Positions 16,703 through 24,638 of a stretch of DNA of 64,000 bases are shown in pieces. Position 1 is the stretch's first letter; every line of letters begins with the position of its first letter. The position numbers and the translations under genes were made by a program. The notes under the pieces were generated by a model. That model did not search any database, was not told the DNA's origin, and saw nothing but the letters and a program-made list of their open reading frames with translations. Source of the stretch: Maricaulis sp048269565 (GTDB lineage: Bacteria; Pseudomonadota; Alphaproteobacteria; Caulobacterales; Maricaulaceae); assembly GCF_048269565.1 (NCBI RefSeq), contig NZ_JBLXIK010000002.1:496001-560000 (forward strand), written 5' to 3'.

Positions 16703-18562
16703 CTAGCCTGCCTTGTCCGGATCAACTTCAACTTCAGGCGCGCCGGGTGCGAAATCGCCGCTGGCGCTTTCCATCATCGGATCATGATCATCATCAATCA
16801 TCGGATCCTCGATCGCGGCCGCGGTGACGGACGCTTCGGCATCGTCAGCGGCTTCCGCTGAGACTTCACCGGGCTCTGCTTCTGCGGCGACATCCTGCGG
16901 AGCCGGGCTGGCGTTGATGATCCCGGCAGGCTCGTCTGCAGGCGTGTCACCCATTTCGCCGGCCGGCATCGGGGCCAGGGCTTCGGCAGCCGGTGTTGCG
17001 GCCATCAGCTCCGGCGTGGCCGGCTCCGGATCTGCGCTGGCAGGGGCTTCGGTCTCGGCAGGCGGTGCCGGCATCGGTGGTGGAGCGGCCACCGCCATCG
17101 TGCGGTCGTCGTCCAGCAGGCTGGCTGTGCCTGCATCGGCTTCGGCACTCAGCCCCGCGCGCTCGCTATCACTGATCGCGGCGGCGGCAGCCACCGCTTC
17201 CAGGCTCGGCAGGTCATCTTCGGATTCGATGTCGCTGTCGGCCGCGTCAGCTGATTGATCGCCCGCCTCGGCGTCGGCGTCCGTTCCAGCTTCCGCCTCC
17301 GCTTCAGGGGCGGCATCGGCGGCGGGCTCAGCGTCGTCCAGGGCCTCGTCCGATTCTTCTGCTGCAGGCTCCGCGCTCACGGCCGCAACCGGCTCGACCT
17401 CGGCCTCGACATCCGATGAGGTCTCGGCGTCGGTTGCAGTTTCAATTTCGGCCGATGCGGCGGTTTCGTCATCGCCGTTTTCATCAGCGGCAACTTCGCC
17501 ATTCGCGGCGCTCCCGGCGGTATCGGTATCGGTAGCCTCGGCGTCCGCAGGGTCGATCTCATCTGCGGCCACGGCCTCGGGCTCGGCATCATCCCCGGCT
17601 TCAGCGGCAGGCTCATCGCCTTCGGCAACAGCTGAGGCCGTCGCGATCGCGGTCGCGGCGACAGCGGCAGCCAGCGGTTCCGGTGCGATGCTCGCCGCGC
17701 GGGCCGTTTCGGAGCTGCGGACGCCCTCCTCGGGCGGGTGGCTCAGAACATACTCAGCCAGGCGCTCGACGCGGGCATTGAAGCGGCCGCCATCGCGGAC
17801 CCGGTTGATGAAGCCGCCAATGACGAACAACAATACGGAGCCGCCGATCATCAGCAGTGTTGCGACCGGGCTGGAGAGAATGGCGCCGGACACGACGCAC
17901 AGCAGTGCCAGGGCCGGCACATAGAGCAGGCGCCAGGAACGCGCGAAAAACGTGACCAGTGCGAGAATCGCGACGCCGGTAACCAGGCCCCACTCGGTCA
18001 GCTGGTTCATGGGCACCACGCCAAGGGCGGCAATACCGTCGAACAGGCCCGATGGCAGTGCCGTTTCCAGCCGCCAGCTGGCGAGGCCCGGCATGCGTGC
18101 ACCCAGTTCGGCATAGAGGTCAAAGGCCGGCACGCCCGTCATCATCGCGCCGTTCACCTCGGTGAGGAAGCTGTGCAGGGCCGGCCAGGCGGCGGCCACT
18201 GCGACCAGCGCCAGCGCCAGGACCGACAGCCACCAGTTCAGCGTTCGTGTCACGCCGGAACGGGCCAGGATCGATGTCGCATCCGGTGCGGCCCGCATCC
18301 AGACATTGCGCGAATGATTGATGATGGCGACCGGGCGCGAGCGCCGGCTGGGACCGGACTGGACCCGCAAGACGGTCGCGGTATCGCCGGCGGCGAGGGC
18401 GCTGGTACGTTCGATCAGGCGGATGTCGTGGACAACGCCGTCACCATCGGTCACGCGGCCTGTGCCGGCATCGGAGTTGGAGACTTCTCCGGAAACGGTG
18501 ATGAAATCGATCCGGCGTGAACCGAATGACTGTCCGGCATGAGCAGTGGGCAACAACGACAT
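16703..18562 (-). CDS. Membrane protein with very long acidic Ala/Glu/Asp-rich tail
   Basis: 619 residues. An N-terminal soluble part (GSRRIDFITVSGEVSNSD, VVHDIRLIERTSALAAGDTATVLRVQSG) looks like an OB/SH3-like beta domain. About four membrane helices follow (WWLSVLALALVAVAAAWPAL, LVTGVAILALVTFFA, LLYVPALALLCVVSGAIL, LLMIGGSVLLFVIGGFI). After residue about 290 comes a roughly 320-residue low-complexity tail of Ala, Glu, Asp, Thr and Pro, almost free of Lys/Arg and predicted disordered. No family recognised for the whole. ATG at 18562 (MSLLPTAHAGQ) chosen over an in-frame start at 18610. Confidence 0.6.
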   Translation of the reverse strand: MSLLPTAHAGQSFGSRRIDFITVSGEVSNSDAGTGRVTDGDGVVHDIRLIERTSALAAGDTATVLRVQSGPSRRSRPVAIINHSRNVWMRAAPDATSILARSGVTRTLNWWLSVLALALVAVAAAWPALHSFLTEVNGAMMTGVPAFDLYAELGARMPGLASWRLETALPSGLFDGIAALGVVPMNQLTEWGLVTGVAILALVTFFARSWRLLYVPALALLCVVSGAILSSPVATLLMIGGSVLLFVIGGFINRVRDGGRFNARVERLAEYVLSHPPEEGVRSSETARAASIAPEPLAAAVAATAIATASAVAEGDEPAAEAGDDAEPEAVAADEIDPADAEATDTDTAGSAANGEVAADENGDDETAASAEIETATDAETSSDVEAEVEPVAAVSAEPAAEESDEALDDAEPAADAAPEAEAEAGTDADAEAGDQSADAADSDIESEDDLPSLEAVAAAAAISDSERAGLSAEADAGTASLLDDDRTMAVAAPPPMPAPPAETEAPASADPEPATPELMAATPAAEALAPMPAGEMGDTPADEPAGIINASPAPQDVAAEAEPGEVSAEAADDAEASVTAAAIEDPMIDDDHDPMMESASGDFAPGAPEVEVDPDKAG

Positions 18563-18790
18563 AACGCAACGCACCTTGTAAAACGCCTGGCGGACAGGGT
18601 TTTGTACCAATCCGGGCCAGTCAATGGTAACTTTCGATTAATCCTACAAGTTCGGTGCCGGAATTAGAACCATCGAAATGATGAAGTTTATATTGGGTGT
18701 GAAAAGTGGTGCGCGCTGCCCCGGCTTCCGTGGGCGACCTTGCTGCGCGTGCGATTTGCTTCGGGCCTGCTGCGCGCTAGCTTGTCGGCC

Positions 18791-19234
18791 ATGATCCGTT
18801 CTCTGCTCGTCCTGATTTGCCTGTCTCTCGCCGGTTGCGCCGGCCTGCCCGGCGGGCTGTTGCCGTCAGCGCCGCAACGCGCGCCGTTCCGGCCCGTCGA
18901 TGTCTATCCGACACCGCCCAATGTCGACCGGCTGATCGGTCCCGAAGATTGCCGGGGCTCGACCCTGGCTGCGGTCTCGGCGCCGACACCTGTCTATCCC
19001 GCCGGGCAATATGCCAACGGGCGTCAGGGCTGGGTCGTGGTGCGCTTTCACGTCTATTCGGACGGCAGCGTTCACCGCGCCCGGATTGCCCGCGCCGTGC
19101 CGGGCGGTGCCTTCAGCCGGGCTGCATTGAGGGCGGTTTCAAGCTGGCGTTTCAGGCCACTCGACGGGGTCGATATCCTGCAAAACTGCGTCGTGATGTT
19201 CGAATTTCGCGCTGGTGAAGTGCAAATCCGCTGA
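18791..19234 (+). CDS. TonB C-terminal-domain lipoprotein
   Basis: 147 residues: signal peptide with lipobox LAGC (MIRSLLVLICLSLAGC), Pro-rich linker, then a TonB-like C-terminal fold (APTPVYPAGQYANGRQGWVV, VRFHVYSDGSVHRARIARAVPGGAFSRAA, AVSSWRFRPL). Because it is a lipoprotein and not a bitopic membrane protein, it may not act as a classical TonB energy transducer. Two Cys flank the domain (EDCRGS, LQNCVVM). Start chosen at the signal peptide; in-frame codons back to 18740 are unlikely. Confidence 0.75.
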   Translation: MIRSLLVLICLSLAGCAGLPGGLLPSAPQRAPFRPVDVYPTPPNVDRLIGPEDCRGSTLAAVSAPTPVYPAGQYANGRQGWVVVRFHVYSDGSVHRARIARAVPGGAFSRAALRAVSSWRFRPLDGVDILQNCVVMFEFRAGEVQIR

Positions 19235-19436
19235 TCGGGACACGCAGTCGGCCGCGCCGGCTATCCCCGGCAATTTCCGCATTGTGCACGGATATTATTC
19301 GCGGTTTTGCGCGCGCCTGATAAGTTATTAAGAGTTTTGCGGCGCCGGGCATCGCCCGCGAGTCCCCGCACCGTTATCATGGTGATTCGTGCAGGCCTCG
19401 AAACATGGGGTAGATGCCTGCCACAGGGCGAGATTG

Positions 19437-21920
19437 ATGACCGGACAGACCTTCCAGATCGTGACCCTGATCGTCACACTCGGCGCTGTGGCCTTTGCCT
19501 TCGCGACCGGGATGTGGGCCTACCGGCTGACAGCGGGCGCGCGTGCAGCCCAGACTTTATGGCGCCGGCGGACCTCGGAACTGGAAGACAAGATTGCCCG
19601 CGCCGACAGTGTGTTTGGCGCGCATCCGGGCCTGGTTCTGGTCTGGGACGAGCCGCCTTTTGATGAAGCCGAATCGGGCTGGGGCCATCCACGCATTTTC
19701 GGATCGCCGGTCGCACTGGCTTCACTCCTGCGCTTTGCCGAGGCCAGCGATGGTCCTGATCCGGCCAGCACGCTGATGGAAGGGCTCGCCGATTACGAGG
19801 CTCGGTCGGCCGGCGGGGACGAGACGACCCTGCGTTTGCGCTTTCAGGAATTGATGCGGCAGGGAAGCCCGTTTTCGCTGACGATTTTAGGGCCTGGCGG
19901 CCGGTTTCTCGAAGTTGATGGCCGCGCCGCCGGCACCCAGCTCGTGGTCTGGCTATCGGACTCCACCATTCGCGGTCTCGAGGAATCCGGCGCCCGGGGC
20001 CGGGTGGAGGAGGCGCAGCGCCTGGTCAGCAAGGACCCGCTCGCCTTCCTCGACATGCTCGGTCGTGCGCCCTTCCCCGCCTGGCGCATGAATGCGACCG
20101 GCCGGCTGGAATGGGCCAACCAGGCCTATGTGAACGCCGTCGATGCCGAGCATGTCGACCAGGTGCTGCAAAAGCAGACAACGCTGGATGCCGGCATGGC
20201 CGAACAGGCCGCGCGGGCAACCGCCAAGGCCGATGTTGTCGGCGATACCCGGGTGGTGGTGGTCGGCGGCCGGCGGCGGTCCATGCAGTTTCTTGTTTTC
20301 CCGGTCTCCGGTGGTGCTGCCGGTTTCGCGCTGGACGTCACCGAGGGCGAGGAGGCCAAGGCCGATCTGTCGCGGTTTCGCCGCGCCCATGACGAGACCC
20401 TCAATCACATGGCCGAGGCGGTGGTCGTGTTCGACCGTTCCAAGCGCACAGCCTTTCACAACACGGCGTTCTCCAAATTGTTCAAGCTCGACGAGGCCTG
20501 GCTCAATGACCGGCCCGGTCACGGCCAGCTGCTCGATCGCATGCGTGAAAAACGCCTCCTGCCGGAACAGGCCGATTTCTCGGCGTGGAAGGCCCAGGAG
20601 CTGGCGCGCTATGAGGCGGCGCCGGGCGATGAGACCCCGGACGAATTATGGCCGGTCCCCGATGGGCGGACGCTGCGCGTCGCGCGCCAGCGCCACCCGC
20701 TTGGCGGCTTGATGCTGATCTTCGAGGACAAGACCGACGAGCTGGCGCTGCGGGCCCGCTACAACACACTGATCAATGTCCAGCGCGCCACGCTCGACAA
20801 GCTGCACGAGGCCGTCGCGGTGTTCGGCGCCAATGGCCGGCTTCAACTCAACAACAATGCTTTCGAGCAATTATGGGGCTTCGACCCTGACGAGCTCGAC
20901 GGCCAACCGGATTTCGAGGCCGTGGCCGAAACCTGCGCCACCCTGTTTGCCGATGACCGTGTCTGGAACGATATCCGTGCCCGCGTCACCGATCCGAGCC
21001 CGCAGGCGCGCAAACAGGTCACCGGCGAGATGCACCGCTCCGACGAACGCGTGCTGACCTATCTGACGCGGCCATTGCCCGATGGTGCGACCCTGATCTG
21101 TTGGGATGATGTCACCGACAGCCGCCGCATCGAGGAAGCGCTGCGCGAGCGCGCCGAGGCGCTGGAGACATCGGAGCGGATCAAGACGGAATTCGTCGAA
21201 CATGTGAGCTATCAATTGCGCACGCCACTGACGACGATTGGCGGCTATGCCGACCTGCTGGCTCAGGGCTTTGCCGGCGAGCTGACCGATCGGCAGAAGG
21301 AGCCGATGGCGGCAATCCAGTCGGCATCATCGCATCTGGCCAAGCTGATCGATGATATTCTCGATATTGCCGCGATCGATGCCGGCCAGTTCGAACTCGA
21401 CCTCGGTGATGTCGATCTGGAGGAGGTGGTCCGCGAGGCCGCCGAGCTGGTCGCGGCCCGGGCCGATCATAATGCGATCAAGCTGGATGTGCGCGTTGAT
21501 GGCGATGTCGGCCTGCTGCGTGCCGACCGCAACCGTCTCAAACAGGTCGCGATGAACCTGCTGTCCAACGCGCTGCGCCATGTGCAGGCCGGCGGAAGCA
21601 TCACGATTGGCGCGCGCCGTGAGGGCGATCAGTTGACGCTTTGGGTCAATGACAATGGTGAGGGGATCGCGCCCGAGAAGCAGGCCAGCGTGTTTGACCG
21701 CTTCGCCCGCGGCGAACGCGGCGGTGCCGGTCTCGGTCTGGCGCTGGTGAAGGATATCGCCCAGCTGCATGGCGGCTGGGTCGAGCTCAAGTCAGAACCC
21801 GGCGAGGGCACGCTGGTGGCCTGCCATCTGCCGGCCGAGGCGCGCAGCCGGGCGACGCCAAAGGAACTCGACCTCAAGGGCGTGACGCAGGACGATTCCC
21901 GGATGGTGACCGACAGCTAG
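19437..21920 (+). CDS. divL: DivL-type PAS-domain pseudo-histidine kinase (Tyr at phospho-acceptor site)
   Basis: 827 residues. N-terminal membrane anchor (IVTLIVTLGAVAFAFATGMWAY), several PAS-like segments (about residues 215-500, e.g. FPAWRMNATGRLEWANQAYV, MAEAVVVFDRSKRTAFHNTAF, LHEAVAVFGANGRLQLNNNAF), a dimerisation domain with FVEHVSYQLRTPLTTIGGY and a HATPase domain (NLLSNALRH, DNGEGIAPEKQ, GAGLGLALVKDIA). The residue normally His in the H-box is Tyr592, the hallmark of Caulobacter DivL, which controls CckA-CtrA at the cell pole. The downstream genes tsaE, a kinase and a nucleotidyltransferase match, from memory, the Caulobacter divL neighbourhood. ATG at 19437 with AGGGCGAG upstream. 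Confidence 0.88.
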   Translation: MTGQTFQIVTLIVTLGAVAFAFATGMWAYRLTAGARAAQTLWRRRTSELEDKIARADSVFGAHPGLVLVWDEPPFDEAESGWGHPRIFGSPVALASLLRFAEASDGPDPASTLMEGLADYEARSAGGDETTLRLRFQELMRQGSPFSLTILGPGGRFLEVDGRAAGTQLVVWLSDSTIRGLEESGARGRVEEAQRLVSKDPLAFLDMLGRAPFPAWRMNATGRLEWANQAYVNAVDAEHVDQVLQKQTTLDAGMAEQAARATAKADVVGDTRVVVVGGRRRSMQFLVFPVSGGAAGFALDVTEGEEAKADLSRFRRAHDETLNHMAEAVVVFDRSKRTAFHNTAFSKLFKLDEAWLNDRPGHGQLLDRMREKRLLPEQADFSAWKAQELARYEAAPGDETPDELWPVPDGRTLRVARQRHPLGGLMLIFEDKTDELALRARYNTLINVQRATLDKLHEAVAVFGANGRLQLNNNAFEQLWGFDPDELDGQPDFEAVAETCATLFADDRVWNDIRARVTDPSPQARKQVTGEMHRSDERVLTYLTRPLPDGATLICWDDVTDSRRIEEALRERAEALETSERIKTEFVEHVSYQLRTPLTTIGGYADLLAQGFAGELTDRQKEPMAAIQSASSHLAKLIDDILDIAAIDAGQFELDLGDVDLEEVVREAAELVAARADHNAIKLDVRVDGDVGLLRADRNRLKQVAMNLLSNALRHVQAGGSITIGARREGDQLTLWVNDNGEGIAPEKQASVFDRFARGERGGAGLGLALVKDIAQLHGGWVELKSEPGEGTLVACHLPAEARSRATPKELDLKGVTQDDSRMVTDS

Positions 21921-21948
21921 CTGCGACGCCTGTTCCGGTGCCGGTGTC

Positions 21949-22269
21949 TCAGCCCTGGTGTTCGGGCATCCGCACGATCAGTCCATCGAGATCTTCGGTA
22001 ACCTTGATCTGGCAGGAGAGCCGCGAGGTCTCGGTGACGCCGTCGGCGAAATCGAGCATCGACTCTTCCATCGCCTCGCGCGAACCGGTCTTTTCGAACC
22101 AGGCGGGATCGACGTAAACATGACAGGTTGCGCAGGCACAGGCACCGCCACAATCGGCATCAATGCCGGGAATGGTGTTACGAATGGCCCCTTCCATCAC
22201 CGTCAGGCCGGGTGCGACCTCGATGCTGTGCTCGGTTCCATTGTGTTCAATATAGGTAATCTTGGCCAT
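21949..22269 (-). CDS. Adrenodoxin-type 2Fe-2S ferredoxin
   Basis: 106-residue electron carrier. Cluster ligands Cys40, Cys46, Cys49 and Cys86 fit C-x5-C-x2-C-x36-C (DADCGGACACATCHVYV, SRLSCQI). The sequence MAKITYIEHNG is the usual opening. Members serve Fe-S cluster assembly or a P450/oxygenase; the context here gives no partner. Convergent with divL, and divergent from tsaE with 104 bp between starts. Confidence 0.92.
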   Translation of the reverse strand: MAKITYIEHNGTEHSIEVAPGLTVMEGAIRNTIPGIDADCGGACACATCHVYVDPAWFEKTGSREAMEESMLDFADGVTETSRLSCQIKVTEDLDGLIVRMPEHQG

Positions 22270-22373
22270 GCGACGCTCCGGTTCTGTGCCTTGGAAATGA
22301 ACAGCGTTCACCGCGATGTCAAGATTGCGCCTCACCGCTTGCCGTCGCCGCCCGGCTTCGTTATGCGCGAAGC

Positions 22374-22841
22374 ATGAGCCAATCGCCACCACTCATCCTG
22401 TCCGATATCGCCGCGACCGCGGCGCTGGGACATCGCCTCGCGGCGGCCTTGCGGGCGGGCGATGTCGTGTGCCTGGCTGGTGATCTGGGTGCGGGCAAGA
22501 CCACCCTGGCGCGCCAGGTCATCGCCGATCTGTGCGGCATTGATGATGCGCCCAGCCCCACCTACACCATCGTGCAGGTGTACGAGACGGCGGATTCGGT
22601 TCCGCTCTGGCATGTCGATCTCTACCGAATCGATGAGCCCGGCGAGCTGGAACAGCTCGGGCTTGAGGATGCCTTCGACGAGGCCATCACGCTGATTGAA
22701 TGGCCGGAGCGCCTGGGCGCCGCCATGCCCGCTGACCGGCTGGAAATTTCCATAGCCATGGCGGGCACAGGCGTGGAGACTGTCCGCGAAGCCCGGATAA
22801 CAGGGTTCGGAAACTGGGAGAGCCGAGTTGACGCAATCTGA
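22374..22841 (+). CDS. tsaE: tRNA threonylcarbamoyladenosine biosynthesis ATPase TsaE
   Basis: 155 residues with Walker A GDLGAGKTT (residues 36-44), SPTYTIVQ switch and LWHVDLYRI, the typical TsaE core. It drives the TsaB-TsaD complex that makes t6A37 in ANN-decoding tRNAs. First gene of an overlapping chain through addA. Its end overlaps the next gene by 14 bp. Confidence 0.93.
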   Translation: MSQSPPLILSDIAATAALGHRLAAALRAGDVVCLAGDLGAGKTTLARQVIADLCGIDDAPSPTYTIVQVYETADSVPLWHVDLYRIDEPGELEQLGLEDAFDEAITLIEWPERLGAAMPADRLEISIAMAGTGVETVREARITGFGNWESRVDAI

Positions 22842-23928
22842 TCGCGACGCTGCGCGAGCACGCTTTCTGGACAAGGCCGGATGGGGCGATGCCGAAGTCA
22901 TGGCCTTGCCGGGCGACGCCTCGACGCGGCGCTATTTCCGCCTGTCAGGTCCGGATCAGCAGGCGATGCTGATGGACGCGCCCCTGCGGGCCGAGGCCCC
23001 GACCTGTCCGGAAAACGCGACGGCGCAGGAGCGGGCGGCGCTCGGCTATAATGCCCAGGCCCGGTTGGCCGGCTCCAATCCGATCGCCTTCGCGGGACTG
23101 GCCACGGCGCTGGTCGAGCGCGGCTTCTCCGCGCCGCGCATTCTGGCGAGCGATACCGGTCAGGGTTTCCTCCTGCTCGAGGACCTCGGGGATGCCCTGT
23201 TTGCCCGCCTCGTGCCGGGACAGATGCATGAGGGACGGCTCTATGCCGAGGCGGTCGATGCCCTCGCGGCGCTCTATCGCGCCTCCTTCCCCGACCGGGT
23301 CGGGTTCGACAATCAGAGCTGGCCAATCCTGTCCTATGACGAGGTCGCGCTGGGTGCCGAGATCGAGCTGTTTCTGGACTGGTATGTGGCCCGCCATGCC
23401 GGGCTGGAAATCGATGCTGCCGCCCGCGCCGAATGGTCGTCGATCTGGAGCCGCGCCTTTCAACGGCTCGACTCTTGCGCGCCTGGCCTGGTGCTGCGCG
23501 ACTTTCACGCCGAGAACCTGATCTATTTGCCCGGGCGCGAAGGGCCTGCCCGCGTTGGCCTGCTTGATTTCCAGGACGCCCTGATGGGGCATCCGGCCTA
23601 TGATCTGGTCTCCCTGATCGAGGACGCCCGGCGCAGCGTTGACCGTAATCTGGCGGTGCCCCTGAAGGCGCGTTTTGTCGAGAAGGCCGGGCTTGGCGAC
23701 GCCGCCGGATTCGATGCCGCCTACGCCGTGCTCGGCGCCCAGCGCAATGCCAAGATCCTCGGCATTTTCGTCCGTCTCGCCCTGCGCGATGGCAAGCAGC
23801 GCTATCTCGATCTCCTGCCACGCGTTGCCCGGCATTATGTCGGCAACCTGCAGCATCCGGCCCTGCTGCCGCTGTTGATGTGGACCAAGACCCATACGCC
23901 GTGCGTTTTCGCGGAAGCGCACAAATGA
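22828..23928 (+). CDS. amgK: Anomeric MurNAc/GlcNAc kinase AmgK (aminoglycoside phosphotransferase fold)
   Basis: 366 residues with APH fold: GDASTRRYFRL, LLLEDLGDALFARL, catalytic loop LVLRDFHAENLIYL and GLLDFQDALMGHPAYDLVSL. In Pseudomonas and Caulobacter, AmgK phosphorylates recycled MurNAc at C1 and hands it to MurU, bypassing de novo UDP-MurNAc synthesis. The adjacent murU supports that role. TTG start at 22828 overlaps tsaE, with GGGAGAGCCGAG just upstream; no better ATG lies before the conserved N-terminus. Confidence 0.85.
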   Translation: MTQSDRDAARARFLDKAGWGDAEVMALPGDASTRRYFRLSGPDQQAMLMDAPLRAEAPTCPENATAQERAALGYNAQARLAGSNPIAFAGLATALVERGFSAPRILASDTGQGFLLLEDLGDALFARLVPGQMHEGRLYAEAVDALAALYRASFPDRVGFDNQSWPILSYDEVALGAEIELFLDWYVARHAGLEIDAAARAEWSSIWSRAFQRLDSCAPGLVLRDFHAENLIYLPGREGPARVGLLDFQDALMGHPAYDLVSLIEDARRSVDRNLAVPLKARFVEKAGLGDAAGFDAAYAVLGAQRNAKILGIFVRLALRDGKQRYLDLLPRVARHYVGNLQHPALLPLLMWTKTHTPCVFAEAHK

Positions 23929-24638
23929 TCCGGATCGACACCGGCATGGCGCTTGCGGCCGGGCTTGGCACCCGGATGCGCCCGCTCACCAATGACCGTC
24001 CCAAGGCATTGGTCGAGGTTGGTGGCAAGGCCCTGCTCGACTGGGCCCTCGACCGTTTCCAGGCCGCCGGAGTCACGCGGACCATCATCAATGTGCATCA
24101 CTTCGCCGACGCGATGCAGGCGCATATCGAGGCGCATCCGCGCGCTACGGCGCTGACGGTGTCCGATGAACGCGCCGAGGTGCTGGAAACCGGCGGCGGT
24201 GTGGTCAAGGCCCTGCCCCTGCTGGGCGAGGACCCGGTCTTCATCTCCAATATCGATGCCATCTGGGTCGATGGCGCCGAGGCCGAGCTCGATCGCATGC
24301 GCGCGGCCTGGGATGGTGACCGCATGGACGTTTTACTGTTGCTCGCGCCGATGGCGGCGACACTGGGCTTTGACGGTGCCGGCGACTTCTTCCTGGGTGA
24401 GGATGGCCGCATCGCCTGGCGCGGCGAGGCGGCGCGTGCGCCCTTCGCCTATGCCGGGGTGCAGATCATGAAGCCGTCCATCATGGCCGGCCGGCCGGCG
24501 GCACGTTTCTCGATGACCGAGGTCTGGCGCGATCTGGTGCCGAAGGGCCGCGTTTATGGTCTGCCGATGCAGAGTTTCTGGATGCATGTTGGCGATCCGC
24601 AGGCGGTAAAAGCCGCCGAGGCGCGGCTGGCGCGTTGA
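23925..24638 (+). CDS. murU: MurNAc-1-phosphate uridylyltransferase MurU
   Basis: 237-residue sugar-1-phosphate nucleotidyltransferase: LAAGLGTRMRPLTNDRPKAL signature (residues 10-29), INVHHFAD, ETGGGVVKALPLL and SNIDAIW. Makes UDP-MurNAc from MurNAc-1-P in peptidoglycan recycling, a route that lowers dependence on MurA. ATGA overlap with amgK (23925-23928) and TTGA overlap with addB. Confidence 0.86.
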   Translation: MIRIDTGMALAAGLGTRMRPLTNDRPKALVEVGGKALLDWALDRFQAAGVTRTIINVHHFADAMQAHIEAHPRATALTVSDERAEVLETGGGVVKALPLLGEDPVFISNIDAIWVDGAEAELDRMRAAWDGDRMDVLLLLAPMAATLGFDGAGDFFLGEDGRIAWRGEAARAPFAYAGVQIMKPSIMAGRPAARFSMTEVWRDLVPKGRVYGLPMQSFWMHVGDPQAVKAAEARLAR

